A DNA stretch of 64,000 bases, from contig NZ_JABZEE010000032.1 in NCBI RefSeq assembly GCF_013387495.1, positions 1 to 64,000 of the forward strand. Reading direction: 5' to 3'. Below are positions 1 to 7,643 of this stretch, in pieces (position 1 is the stretch's first letter; each line of letters starts with the position of its first letter). A program made the translations under genes and the position numbers. The notes beneath the pieces are model-generated. The model did not search any database, had not been told where the DNA came from, and was given only the letters and a program-made list of their open reading frames with translations. Source of the DNA: Streptomyces sp. PKU-EA00015. Its GTDB lineage: Bacteria > Actinomycetota > Actinomycetes > Streptomycetales > Streptomycetaceae.

Positions 1-38
1 GGGCCGATGCTTCGGACCCGGCGGGCGGCGGTCACGAC

Positions 39-2216
39 GTGAGCGACGCAGCCGCCGGCACCGGCGCCGAAGAGGACGACGTTCGCCAGTCCGCGAGCAA
101 GCCGGGCACAGCGACGGCCGGCGGGGACGACGGCTCGAGCCCCGCGGACGGCGGCCACGGCACCGGTGCCTCAGCCGCCGAAGACGACGCCCCTGGCCCG
201 GCGGAGGGGTCGGCCGCGGGCGCGGCACCCGCCACGGGCGGCGACGCCGATGGGCCCGAGGCCGCGCCCCCGGCAGGCGACGCCGCCGAGGGCAAGGACG
301 AGGTCGAGGCGGAGATTGCCGCGCAGCGGGAAATGCGGGCGCGGATCGAGAAGCGGAAGGCCGAGCGAGGCGGGCCCATTGACAGCGGGGCCAAGCTCAG
401 CGGGAAGGCCGCCGATCTGCTCGCCGCCGTACGGGCCGTGGAGAGCGGCGACGCCGCCGGGGCGGAGTTCTTCGACGCGGCGCCGCCCGTGCCTCGGCGG
501 CCCGCGCCGGTCCCCGCGCCCGCACCCTCCGCGCCCGTCCGGGCGCCGGCGCGCGCGCCGGAGGTCACGCCCGAGACCCTGGCCGCCGTCCGGGCCGTGC
601 TCGTGCGGGGCGGCGCGCCCGAGGCACTGGCCGTCCGGGTCGCCGAGACCCTCGGCGAATCCGCCGCGGACCTGCTCGCCGACGACCCCTGGCAGCTGCT
701 GTCCGTGCCCGGCGTCGGGCCGGAGCAGGCGGACGGCTTCGCGCGGGCGCTGCTCGGTGACGCGTGCGGACCCGGTGACGAGCGGCGCGCCTCGGCGCTC
801 GTGGCCTGGCTGCTGGAGCGGGCGGCGCTCCAGGGGCACACCGCCCAGGACGCCTCCGCCGTGCGCGCCGCACTCGCCGAGCGCAAGGTGCCCGATCCGG
901 ACGAGGCCGTCCACCAAGCCGTCGCCGACGGTGCCGTCCTCGTCTTTCAGGAGGGCGTGGAGGACGAGCAGGACACCGAGCCGGTCACCGTCCTGCTGGG
1001 CCTCGACCGTTACGCCATGGCCGAGGAGAGCCTGGCCGACGGGCTCGCCCGGCTCGTCAGGACCGGTCCGTCCGACGACTGGGAGGGCCCCGAGCTGGTC
1101 CGGGCCGCCGGCGCGCACGGGCTCGTCGTGCACACCGGCGGCGAGGCCGCCCGCGCCGAGCCGGTCGCCCTCGCGGCGAGGGCCCGTGGGCTCGGCCTGC
1201 GCACCGTCGTGGCCACACACGGGGAGAACGGCAGCCGCAGGCTCGGTGCCGAGGCCGGCGCCGTGACGGTCGCGGCTCTGCTCTCGGGCGCGGCCGGACC
1301 GGGCCGGGACGAGGACGGCGCGCTGGCGCTCGACGTCCTGGTCGTCCTCGACGCGCCGCAGCTGGACGTGGAGACCGCAGCGATGCTCGTCGAGTCCATG
1401 CCCGACGGAAGCCGCCTGGTGCTGAGCGGCGACCCCGGTGTGCTCGGGTCGGCCGGAGCGGGCCGCGTGTTCGGCGACCTCATCGCCGCGCGCGTGTGCC
1501 CGCAGATCGCCTCGCGCACGCCCGACCCCGGCCCGCTCGGCGAGCTGGTGTCCGGCATCGGCGTCGGGGAGCTCAACCAGGTGCCGGCGCCGGAGAAGGA
1601 GATCGTGATCGTGCCGGTGCGTGACGCCGGGGAGGCCATCCACCGCACGGTGCAGCTCGTCGCCGACTCGGTGCCGCGGGCCATCGGCGTACCGGCCGAC
1701 CGGACGCAGGTGATCACTGTCGGCCACGGCGGCCCGGCGGGCACCCGTGCGCTCAACGCGGCCCTCAAGCAGCGGCTGAACCCGGGCCCCGGCCGGTTCG
1801 GCGGCTTCGACCCGGGTGACCGTGTCGCCTACGCCCAGGCACCCGGCCGGACGCTGACCGGAACCGTGGTCTCGGCGGACGCGCAGGGACTGCGTCTGGA
1901 CTGCGAGGGGGCCAGGACGGTCGTCCCCAAGGAGCGGGTCGAGTCGGAGGTCCGCCACGGCTGGGCGCTCACGGCGCACCAGGCGGCGGGCATGCGCTGG
2001 CCGGCCGTGGTCGTGGTCCTGCCCGGGGACGCGGCGCAGGTGCTGAGCAGGCCGTGGGTGTACACCGCGTTCGGCCGCGCGGAGCGTCATCTGTCCGTCG
2101 TGCACGGCGTCGACCAGGCCCTCGCCCGCGCCGTGGCGGAGGTGCCGGGCGCGGAGCGTACGACCCGGCTGCGCTCGCTGCTGGAGGGCCTGCTGGCGGC
2201 CCGGCCCGAGTCCTAG
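39..2216 (+). CDS. RecD2-like helix-hairpin-helix protein, probably without helicase activity
   Basis: The first ~170 residues are a low-complexity Ala/Pro/Asp-rich tail. A helix-hairpin-helix segment follows (SVPGVGPEQADGFARALLG), as in the N-domain of RecD2 helicases. The centre and C-terminus keep the RecD2 layout: a SGDPGVLGSAGAGRVFGDLI stretch, then WALTAHQAAGMRWPAVVVVL and VYTAFGRAERHLSVVHG, matching the UvrD/RecD C-terminal domain. The P-loop position reads HTGGEAARAEP without GKT, and the Walker B position reads VVLDAP without DE, so ATP hydrolysis is unlikely. It may be a DNA-binding scaffold derived from RecD2; its role is unknown. The GTG at 39 has no clear ribosome-binding site and the frame stays open to the window edge, so the true start may lie upstream. 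Confidence 0.75.
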   Translation: MSDAAAGTGAEEDDVRQSASKPGTATAGGDDGSSPADGGHGTGASAAEDDAPGPAEGSAAGAAPATGGDADGPEAAPPAGDAAEGKDEVEAEIAAQREMRARIEKRKAERGGPIDSGAKLSGKAADLLAAVRAVESGDAAGAEFFDAAPPVPRRPAPVPAPAPSAPVRAPARAPEVTPETLAAVRAVLVRGGAPEALAVRVAETLGESAADLLADDPWQLLSVPGVGPEQADGFARALLGDACGPGDERRASALVAWLLERAALQGHTAQDASAVRAALAERKVPDPDEAVHQAVADGAVLVFQEGVEDEQDTEPVTVLLGLDRYAMAEESLADGLARLVRTGPSDDWEGPELVRAAGAHGLVVHTGGEAARAEPVALAARARGLGLRTVVATHGENGSRRLGAEAGAVTVAALLSGAAGPGRDEDGALALDVLVVLDAPQLDVETAAMLVESMPDGSRLVLSGDPGVLGSAGAGRVFGDLIAARVCPQIASRTPDPGPLGELVSGIGVGELNQVPAPEKEIVIVPVRDAGEAIHRTVQLVADSVPRAIGVPADRTQVITVGHGGPAGTRALNAALKQRLNPGPGRFGGFDPGDRVAYAQAPGRTLTGTVVSADAQGLRLDCEGARTVVPKERVESEVRHGWALTAHQAAGMRWPAVVVVLPGDAAQVLSRPWVYTAFGRAERHLSVVHGVDQALARAVAEVPGAERTTRLRSLLEGLLAARPES

Positions 2217-2220
2217 CACG

Positions 2221-2264
2221 GCCGCGGCCCGGGACGACGGCATCGCGTCGTCCCGGGCCGCGGC
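2221..2264. terminator. Bidirectional terminator hairpin
   Basis: A perfect 19-bp stem (2221-2239 with 2246-2264) and a 6-nt loop begin four bases after the stop of the RecD2-like gene. It lies between two convergent genes. There is no U-tract, which is usual in Streptomyces. Confidence 0.75.
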
Positions 2265-2337
2265 AGCGTGCCGGAGCCGCAGGGGCAAGGGCATGGCATC
2301 GGGCCGGACAGCGCCGAGAGGCGCCCGGCGCCCGCCG

Positions 2338-2988
2338 TCACTCCTCCTGGTCGAGATCCTCCACCAGTTCCTCCTCGTCGAAGACCGAGCTGACGTCGAA
2401 GCGGCAGACGACCCGCCCGGGGTCCGCCTGGTCGAACGGGAGGCTCAGCCACTCGCCCGGTTCGGGCAGCTCGTCCGCGGCGGACACCCAGAGCGTGGAG
2501 TCCCCCTCCTCCAAGCCGAACTCCTTGTGCCGTGATGCGATTTCGTCCGGTTCGTACTCCCCGAAGAGCACACCGAGCGCCGCGTGCACGCTCGCGCCGA
2601 CGACCGGCGCGTTCGTGGGCCGGTCCGCCGCGTCCGGATCGAGATCGGCGATGCGCTGTGCCTGGGCGAGCAGCCGCTGCGGCTCCGCCACCGCGTAGTC
2701 GCGGCGGATCAGCACGGTGAGAGCGTTCGGCTCCTCGGGACCGGCGTACGGCGGCAGCGAGTCGTCGGCGCCGGGAATCTCGAAGGGAGTCACCTCGTCG
2801 TAGCGGTCGTAGAGCCTCTCGTCGTAGGCCTCCGCCGCCGTGGCGAGCGCGTTGAAGGCGTCGTAGACGGCCGGGTCGTCCTCACCCGTGCGGTTCTCGA
2901 CCGCCGCGAGGTGACGGTCCAGTGCGGCTTTGACCGCCTCGGCGGCGGCACGTACCTCGGCAGCGGTGGGCTGCGCAGCATCAGACAT
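2338..2988 (-). CDS. Conserved hypothetical acidic protein, 216 aa
   Basis: I recognise no named domain. The protein is soluble, strongly acidic and largely alpha-helical in its first 70 residues (MSDAAQPTAAEVRAAAEAVK), and ends in an Asp/Glu-rich tail (EELVEDLDQEE). It has no signal peptide or membrane segment. The start was placed at the ATG at 2988; a longer frame reaches 3027 but would nearly abut the divergent DUF5703 gene. It shares the short 47-bp upstream region with that gene and converges on the RecD2-like gene across the terminator. Function unknown. Confidence 0.7.
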   Translation of the reverse strand: MSDAAQPTAAEVRAAAEAVKAALDRHLAAVENRTGEDDPAVYDAFNALATAAEAYDERLYDRYDEVTPFEIPGADDSLPPYAGPEEPNALTVLIRRDYAVAEPQRLLAQAQRIADLDPDAADRPTNAPVVGASVHAALGVLFGEYEPDEIASRHKEFGLEEGDSTLWVSAADELPEPGEWLSLPFDQADPGRVVCRFDVSSVFDEEELVEDLDQEE

Positions 2989-3035
2989 AGGGCAGACGCT
3001 ATCCGTACCGGGCCGCTGCCCGCACAATAGATGCG

Positions 3036-3224
3036 ATGCCGGAATACGAATTCGTCGACGTGTACGTCCCTCGCGGGGTCTCCCGCAAGGAGGCGACCCG
3101 TCTGCTGACCGACCATGCCGAGTACGGACACTGGGAGTTGGACCGACTGACCCTGCACCGGGACGGCAGCCGTCGTGTGCGGCTGCGCCGGCGCATCATC
3201 CGACAGGTGCGCGCCACCTGGTGA
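3036..3224 (+). CDS. DUF5703 family small protein
   Basis: A 62-residue basic protein beginning MPEYEFVDVYVPRGVSRKEA and ending in an Arg-rich helix (RRVRLRRRIIRQVRATW). This is the short actinobacterial DUF5703 family, whose function is not known. An alternative ATG lies five bases upstream in another frame; the one at 3036 opens the conserved frame. There is almost no leader and no Shine-Dalgarno sequence, so it may be read from a leaderless transcript. It is divergent from the acidic protein gene and followed by a strong terminator. Confidence 0.8.
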   Translation: MPEYEFVDVYVPRGVSRKEATRLLTDHAEYGHWELDRLTLHRDGSRRVRLRRRIIRQVRATW

Positions 3225-3284
3225 GCGCACCGGCAACGGTCCGGGCCCGATCCACGGGCGCAGACACGAGCCGGGCGCAGACGT

Positions 3285-3312
3285 AAGGAGCGGGCCTGCG
3301 GGCCCGCTCCTT
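3285..3312. terminator. Terminator hairpin between DUF5703 and long chaplin gene
   Basis: A perfect 12-bp stem (3285-3296 with 3301-3312) with loop TGCG sits between two convergent genes and can serve both strands. Confidence 0.75.
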
Positions 3313-3336
3313 CGTGTACCGCCTCAGCCCGACCGA

Positions 3337-4122
3337 TCAGGCCGACGCGCGGGCCCGCCGGTAGAGGACCGCGCCCGCGAGCAGCAGTCCGACACCGGCC
3401 GGGGCGAGCACGTCGAGCGCGTCCATACCGGTCTCGGCCAGCTGGGCGCCCGTGACGGCCCGCGCACCGGGAGCGTTCGGCTCCTGCGGGTTCGACGGCG
3501 TGCTGGGCGTCGCCGGCGTCTCGGGCGTGGCCGGCTGCTCCGGCGTCTGCGGGGTGCCCGGCTGCTCCGGAGTCTGGGGGTTACCCGGCTGCTCCGGAGT
3601 CTGGGGGTTACCCGGCTGCTCCGGCGTCTGCGGGTTGCCCGGCTCGGCGGGCTCCTGCGGGTTGCCCGGCTCGGCGGGCGTGGAGCCCTCGGAGCCGTTC
3701 CCGCAGTTCCCGGACGACGGGTTGAGAGCGCCGATGATCGTGACGCTGTTCCCGCACACGTTGGCGGGCACGGCGACCGGCGCCTGTACCTGGTTGCCCG
3801 AGAGGATGCCCGGTGAGTCGCTCGCTGTGCCGCTCGCCTGCGCGCTGCCGGCCTGGCTGCCCGCACCGGAGTCGCCGCCGGACCCGTTGGCGCACATGTT
3901 GCCCACGGCGGGGTTGAGAAGTCCGATGACGTCCACGGTGTTCCCGCAGACGTTCACCGGAACGTGCACCGGCGCCTGGAGTGAATTCCCGGACAGTACG
4001 CCGGGTGAATTCGACGCTCCGCCGGTCGCCACCGAATCCGCCTGTGCGTAACCCCCGCCGAGCGCGAGTACGCCACTCGCGGCCGCTACGGAGATCAGAC
4101 CTTTGCGCGTGACCTGTCGCAT
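3337..4122 (-). CDS. chpC: Long chaplin with two chaplin domains and sortase signal (ChpC-like)
   Basis: Chaplins are secreted amphipathic surface proteins that coat aerial hyphae and lower surface tension. The 261-aa precursor has a signal peptide (cleavage after AQA, about residue 28) and two chaplin domains with the typical SPGVLSGN...VPVNVCGNTVDVIGLLNP and SPGILSGN...VPANVCGNSVTIIGALNP stretches, each with two Cys. A Pro-rich spacer with NPQTPEQPG repeats follows, then an LAETG sortase motif (about residue 228), a hydrophobic segment and a basic tail (YRRARASA). It should therefore be sortase-anchored to the cell wall, like S. coelicolor ChpA-C. The short chaplin gene lies upstream in the same direction, as chpC/chpH do in S. 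coelicolor. The symbol rests on that arrangement. Confidence 0.9.
   Translation of the reverse strand: MRQVTRKGLISVAAASGVLALGGGYAQADSVATGGASNSPGVLSGNSLQAPVHVPVNVCGNTVDVIGLLNPAVGNMCANGSGGDSGAGSQAGSAQASGTASDSPGILSGNQVQAPVAVPANVCGNSVTIIGALNPSSGNCGNGSEGSTPAEPGNPQEPAEPGNPQTPEQPGNPQTPEQPGNPQTPEQPGTPQTPEQPATPETPATPSTPSNPQEPNAPGARAVTGAQLAETGMDALDVLAPAGVGLLLAGAVLYRRARASA
3530..3637 (-). repeat. 27-bp tandem repeat inside chpC-like gene
   Basis: Four 27-bp units encode the NPQTPEQPG-type spacer. Units 3557-3583 and 3584-3610 are identical; the flanking ones are diverged. Copy number probably varies between strains and sets the length of the wall-spanning stalk. Confidence 0.8.
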
Positions 4123-4184
4123 ATGTTTCCTGCCTTCCAGCAGCTGTCAGAATGCCCCGGTGTGCTTCCCGGAGCTGGAAGAAC

Positions 4185-4228
4185 CCGGGCGGCTCCGGAG
4201 TGCGGGCACGCACTCCCGAGCCGCCCGG
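4185..4228 (-). terminator. Hairpin between short and long chaplin genes
   Basis: A 20-bp stem with one mismatch (4185-4204 with 4209-4228) and loop GGCA lies downstream of the short chaplin stop. It should end or attenuate the chpH transcript before the long chaplin gene. Confidence 0.7.
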
Positions 4229-4265
4229 AATCAAACCCGGGCCCTCCCGGGTCGAGTCACAGCGC

Positions 4266-4499
4266 TCAGAGGTTGGCGCATTCGTTGCCGAAGGTGGGGT
4301 TCAGCAGCCCGATGGCGTCGACCGTGTTGCCGCACAGGTTCACCGGCACGTGGAGCGGCACCTGGACAGCGTTGCCCGAGAGCACGCCGGGGGACTGCGC
4401 GGCAGCGCCCTGGGCAGCGGAGTCGGCCATGGCCACGCCCGCGCCTGCGAGCACCAGACCGCCAGTGGCAGCCGCAGCAGCGACGACCTTCTTGATCAT
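4266..4499 (-). CDS. chpH: Short chaplin (ChpH-like)
   Basis: A 77-aa precursor: signal peptide to about residue 26 (GAGVAMADS), then a single chaplin domain with SPGVLSGN, VPLHVPVNLCGNTVDAIGLL and a C-terminal NECANL. The two Cys that form the intramolecular disulfide are present. Short chaplins self-assemble into amyloid fibrils on the hyphal surface. A strong Shine-Dalgarno sequence (AAGGAGGAATA) precedes the ATG, in keeping with abundant expression. A sigma-BldN-like promoter lies about 50 bases upstream. Size and position next to the long chaplin match chpH rather than the other short chaplins. Confidence 0.92.
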   Translation of the reverse strand: MIKKVVAAAAATGGLVLAGAGVAMADSAAQGAAAQSPGVLSGNAVQVPLHVPVNLCGNTVDAIGLLNPTFGNECANL

Positions 4500-4547
4500 T
4501 ATTCCTCCTTGTTGGCAATACGGCCCCAGCCGCGGACCGCATCACCT

Positions 4548-4575
4548 GTAACGAGGAGGGCGCATGGGGGCTACG
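4548..4575 (-). promoter_or_regulatory. Candidate sigma-BldN promoter of chpH
   Basis: On the minus strand CGTAGC (4575-4570) and CGTTAC (4553-4548) are separated by exactly 16 bases. The sigma-BldN consensus known from chaplin/rodlin promoters is CGTAAC-N16-CGTTGA, so the site has one and two mismatches. It would give a leader of about 40 bases. Confidence 0.5.
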
Positions 4576-4678
4576 AGTCGAAACCTCCATTCACTCTTTC
4601 CGGTCACCGCCGCACATTCGGGCGATTATGAGAGCGTCGTTCCATCGCTTCGGCGCTCTTTCGGTCGGCAGTGGTGTG

Positions 4679-6004
4679 TCAGCACTGGTCGAGGAATCGG
4701 TCGAGCACGCGGACCCCGAACTTCAGGCCGTCCACCGGGACCCGCTCGTCCACGCCATGGAACATGCCCGCGAAGTCCAGCTCCGGGGGAAGCTTCAGCG
4801 GCGCGAAGCCGAAGCAGCGGATACCGAGGTCGTCGAAGGACTTGGCGTCCGTCCCGCCGGAGAGCATGTACGGCACGGCCCGTGCGATCGGGTCCTCGGC
4901 CTTGAGCGCCACCTGCATGGCGTCCACGAGTGCCCCGTCGAAGCTGGTCTCCAGTGCCTTGTCGCCGTGGACGTCCTCGCGCCTGACCCGGGGGCCGAGC
5001 AGCCGGTCCAGGTCCGTGAGGAACTCCTCCTCGTAGCCCGGCAGGAAGCGCCCGTCGACGTGCGCGGTCGCCTGACCGGGGATGACGTTCACCTTGTAGC
5101 CGGCGCCGAGCATGGTGGGGGCGGCGGAGTTGCGCAGGGTCGCCCCGACCATCTTGGCGATGCCACCGAGCTTGGCGAGCGTGGCGTCCATGTCCTCGGG
5201 GTCGAGCGGGGTGCCGAGCGCGTCGGACAGCTCGTCGAGGAAGGACCGGACGGTCTTGGTCACCCTGACCGGCCACTGGTGGCGGCCGAGGCGGCCGACG
5301 GCCTCGCACAGCTCGGTGATGGCGTTGTCGTTGTTGGTCATCGAGCCGTGGCCCGCCGTGCCGTCGACGGTCAGGCGCATCCAGTGCATGCCCTTCTGCG
5401 CCGTCTCGACCAGGTAGAGGCGCAGGTTCTCGTTCACGGTGAAGGAGAATCCGCCGACTTCGCCGATCGCCTCGGTGACGCCCTCGAAGAGGTCGGGGTG
5501 GTTGTCGACCAGGTGGCGGGCGCCGTAGGTGCCGCCGGCCTCCTCGTCGGCGAGGAACGCCAGGACGACGTCGCGCGGCGGCTTGCGACCGCTGCGCAGC
5601 CTGTCGCGTACGACCGCCAGCGTCATCGCGTCCATGTCCTTCATGTCCACCGCGCCGCGGCCCCAGACGCAGCCGTCCGCGATCTCGCCCGAGAACGGGT
5701 GGTGCGTCCAGTCGGCGGCGTTGGCCGGGACGACGTCGGTGTGGCCGTGGATGAGCAGCGCCGGCCGGGACGGGTCCTCGCCCTCGATGCGGGCCACGGT
5801 GGAGGCCCTGCCCTTGTGCGACTCGAAGATCTGCGGTTCCAGCCCCACCTCGGCGAGCTTCTCGGCGACGTACTCGGCCGCGGCGCGCTCGCCGGGGCCC
5901 GAGTGGTCGCCGTAGTTGCTGGTGTCGATCCGGATCAGCTCGCGACAGAGGTCGACGACCTCGTCCTCACCCGAGACGCCCCGGGCCGTGTTCGACTCGC
6001 TCAC
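4679..6004 (-). CDS. M20/M25/M40 family metallopeptidase
   Basis: A 441-aa cytosolic di-zinc hydrolase of the ArgE/DapE/carboxypeptidase family. Metal-binding and catalytic motifs are clear: LLIHGHTDVVPA (His ligand and catalytic Asp), WGRGAVDMKD (bridging Asp), FLADEEAGG (catalytic base and ligand Glu), and a His near the end (FAGMFHGVDERV). A dimerisation domain with GTAGHGS lies between. Substrate is probably a peptide or N-acyl amino acid and cannot be fixed from sequence. The start is the GTG at 6004 behind GGGAGGAA. It is a single gene upstream of chpH; about 180 bases separate its stop from the chpH start. Confidence 0.88.
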   Translation of the reverse strand: MSESNTARGVSGEDEVVDLCRELIRIDTSNYGDHSGPGERAAAEYVAEKLAEVGLEPQIFESHKGRASTVARIEGEDPSRPALLIHGHTDVVPANAADWTHHPFSGEIADGCVWGRGAVDMKDMDAMTLAVVRDRLRSGRKPPRDVVLAFLADEEAGGTYGARHLVDNHPDLFEGVTEAIGEVGGFSFTVNENLRLYLVETAQKGMHWMRLTVDGTAGHGSMTNNDNAITELCEAVGRLGRHQWPVRVTKTVRSFLDELSDALGTPLDPEDMDATLAKLGGIAKMVGATLRNSAAPTMLGAGYKVNVIPGQATAHVDGRFLPGYEEEFLTDLDRLLGPRVRREDVHGDKALETSFDGALVDAMQVALKAEDPIARAVPYMLSGGTDAKSFDDLGIRCFGFAPLKLPPELDFAGMFHGVDERVPVDGLKFGVRVLDRFLDQC

Positions 6005-6189
6005 GCTGATTCCTCCCACTGTCGCTGCTGGTGGTCAGCCCTCATCCTCCCGCCATACCGGTCATTGCCCAAGGGCGGCCTCCGGACGTCACGGGGGGTT
6101 CACGGAACCGGGGGTGTGATCGAGGGGGGCCGAATGTTTGCTATGGTTTTCCACGTCGGAACGGCCCAGGGCCGCGAGACAGACACCTT

Positions 6190-6277
6190 GTCCGGGTGGC
6201 GGAATGGCAGACGCGCTAGCTTGAGGTGCTAGTGCCCTTTATCGGGCGTGGGGGTTCAAGTCCCCCCTCGGACACCA
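6190..6277 (+). tRNA. tRNA-Leu(GAG)
   Basis: An 88-nt class II tRNA with encoded CCA. The acceptor arms GTCCGGG/CTCGGAC pair with one G-U. The anticodon stem CTAGC/GCTAG encloses loop TTGAGGT with anticodon GAG. A long variable arm (TGCCCTTTATCGGGCGT) and a T-arm with TTCAAGT follow. It reads CUC and CUU codons. CUC is one of the two dominant Leu codons here, so this is an important isoacceptor. Confidence 0.96.
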
Positions 6278-6280
6278 GTG

Positions 6281-6308
6281 AGATCCCCACGGCGTGCCGT
6301 GGGGATCT
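6281..6308 (+). terminator. Terminator of tRNA-Leu
   Basis: A perfect 12-bp stem (6281-6292 with 6297-6308), loop CGTG, starts three bases after the encoded CCA. It separates the tRNA from the SMR pump gene, whose Shine-Dalgarno sequence begins about 12 bases later. Confidence 0.8.
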
Positions 6309-6331
6309 TCGTGTCTTCCGGGGAGGTGCTG

Positions 6332-6658
6332 ATGGGTTTCCTGCTGGTCGCGGGAGCGATCGTCTCCGAGGTGATGGCCACTCTGGCGCTGCGCGCCTCG
6401 CACGGGCTGAACAGACCGGGTCCGAGCGTGCTGGTGGTCGTCGGATACGGCGCGGCGTTCGTGATGCTGGCGCAGGCGCTCAAGACCCTGAATGTCGGTC
6501 CTGTGTACGCGGTGTGGTCGGGGGTCGGGACGGTCGGGGCGTTCCTCGGCGGCGTCTGGCTCTTCGACGAACCCGTCAGACCCGCGACGCTGATCGGGGT
6601 CGCGCTCGTCATGATCGGCGTCGCGGTGATGTACCTCGGCGGTGGAATGGAGCACTGA
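6332..6658 (+). CDS. Small multidrug resistance (SMR) efflux protein
   Basis: A 108-aa protein with four membrane helices and no signal peptide, the usual SMR length. It begins MGFLLVAGAIVSEVMATLAL; Glu13 corresponds to the Glu14 of EmrE that binds both proton and cation. The conserved YAVWSGVGTVG motif of helix 3 is present. It probably exports quaternary ammonium compounds or related cations by proton antiport. The ATG at 6332 follows GGGGAGG. The frame is open further back into the tRNA, but that start is rejected. The pseudouridine synthase gene follows closely. Confidence 0.88.
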   Translation: MGFLLVAGAIVSEVMATLALRASHGLNRPGPSVLVVVGYGAAFVMLAQALKTLNVGPVYAVWSGVGTVGAFLGGVWLFDEPVRPATLIGVALVMIGVAVMYLGGGMEH

Positions 6659-6695
6659 GGCGGGGACTTGGGCGCGGTGGGCATACAGTCTCGTC

Positions 6696-7619
6696 GTGAG
6701 ACGCAGACACAGGGCCCCGCGGTCGCCGCTCCCCCAGCGCGACGGGATCGACCCGGTGCGGCTGCGGCTGCCGGCCGATCCGGACGGCCTGTGGGCCACC
6801 GTGCGGGACCATCTCGTGGAGCGGTACGCGAACGCCATCGGGGCCGAGCAGGTCGACGCCATGCTCGACGAGGGCCGTATCGTCTCGGCGGACGGCCCGG
6901 TCACGGCCGGTGAGCCGTACGAGGCGGGGCGGTATCTGTTCTTCCACCGGGATTTCGCCGCCGAGGAGCGGGTGCCCTTCGAGGTGGGCATCGTGCACCG
7001 CGACGAGCGCCTGGTGATCGCCGACAAGCCGCACTTCCTCGCCACCGTCCCGCGCGGCAGCCACATCACCGAGACCGCGCTGGCGCGGCTGCGCCGCGAT
7101 CTGGGGCTGCCGGAGCTGCAACCGGCGCACCGGCTGGACCGGCTGACGGCGGGGCTGGTGCTGTTCGTCGTACGGCCCGGGGACCGGGGCGCCTACCAGA
7201 CGCTGTTCCGGGACCGGCGGGTGCGCAAGGAGTACGAGGCGATCGCGCCGTACGACCCGTCGGTCGCCCTCCCCCGTACCGTACGCAGCCGGATCGAGAA
7301 GGAGCGCGGAGTGATCGCGGCCCGGGAGACGCCGGGCGAGCCGAACAGCGAGAGCCGGATCGAGCTGCTGGAGGCACGCGGCGCGCTCGGCCGGTACCGG
7401 CTGCTGCCGGCCACCGGCCGAACGCACCAGCTGCGGGTGCACATGAACGCCCTGGGGCTGCCGATCCTGTACGACCCGGTCTATCCGGAGGTACGGGAGC
7501 CGGGGCCCGAGGACTACACCCGGCCGCTGCAGCTCCTGGCCCGTGTCCTGGAGTTCACCGATCCGGTGACGGGTGAGGCGTGCCGTTTCGAGAGCCGGCT
7601 GCGGCTGGCGGCGTGGTGA
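6696..7619 (+). CDS. RluA-type pseudouridine synthase
   Basis: The N-terminal ~90 residues carry an S4-like region (GAEQVDAMLDEGRIVSADG). The RluA catalytic domain follows, with the hallmark HRLDRLTAGL whose Asp attacks the target uridine, then the later TGRTHQLRVHM motif. It modifies tRNA or rRNA uridines; which position cannot be told. I chose the GTG at 6696 because the ATG at 6642 would overlap the SMR gene and add a non-conserved segment. Neither has a strong ribosome-binding site. Its stop codon sits in an inverted repeat shared with the next, convergent gene. Confidence 0.85.
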   Translation: MRRRHRAPRSPLPQRDGIDPVRLRLPADPDGLWATVRDHLVERYANAIGAEQVDAMLDEGRIVSADGPVTAGEPYEAGRYLFFHRDFAAEERVPFEVGIVHRDERLVIADKPHFLATVPRGSHITETALARLRRDLGLPELQPAHRLDRLTAGLVLFVVRPGDRGAYQTLFRDRRVRKEYEAIAPYDPSVALPRTVRSRIEKERGVIAARETPGEPNSESRIELLEARGALGRYRLLPATGRTHQLRVHMNALGLPILYDPVYPEVREPGPEDYTRPLQLLARVLEFTDPVTGEACRFESRLRLAAW

Positions 7620-7643
7620 TCAGCGGCGATCGGCGGTGATCAC
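7616..7643. terminator. Inverted repeat holding both convergent stop codons
   Basis: GTGATCA (7616-7622) and TGATCAC (7637-7643) are perfectly complementary. The TGA of the pseudouridine synthase and the TGA of the opposing dehydrogenase each lie within one arm. Short stem, so a weak terminator at best. Confidence 0.45.

Noticed and set aside
171..2294. A 700-codon open frame antisense to the RecD2-like gene
   Set aside because: At this GC content antisense frames stay open by codon bias. The translation is Arg/His/Gly-rich and lacks domains. The same applies to other long frames opposite or across real genes, such as 13340-15220, 16783-19818 and 49619-51478.
6119..6147. Promoter of tRNA-Leu with TATGGT at 6142-6147
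   Set aside because: A -10-like hexamer is present but no acceptable -35 box at 16-18 bp spacing; too weak to list.
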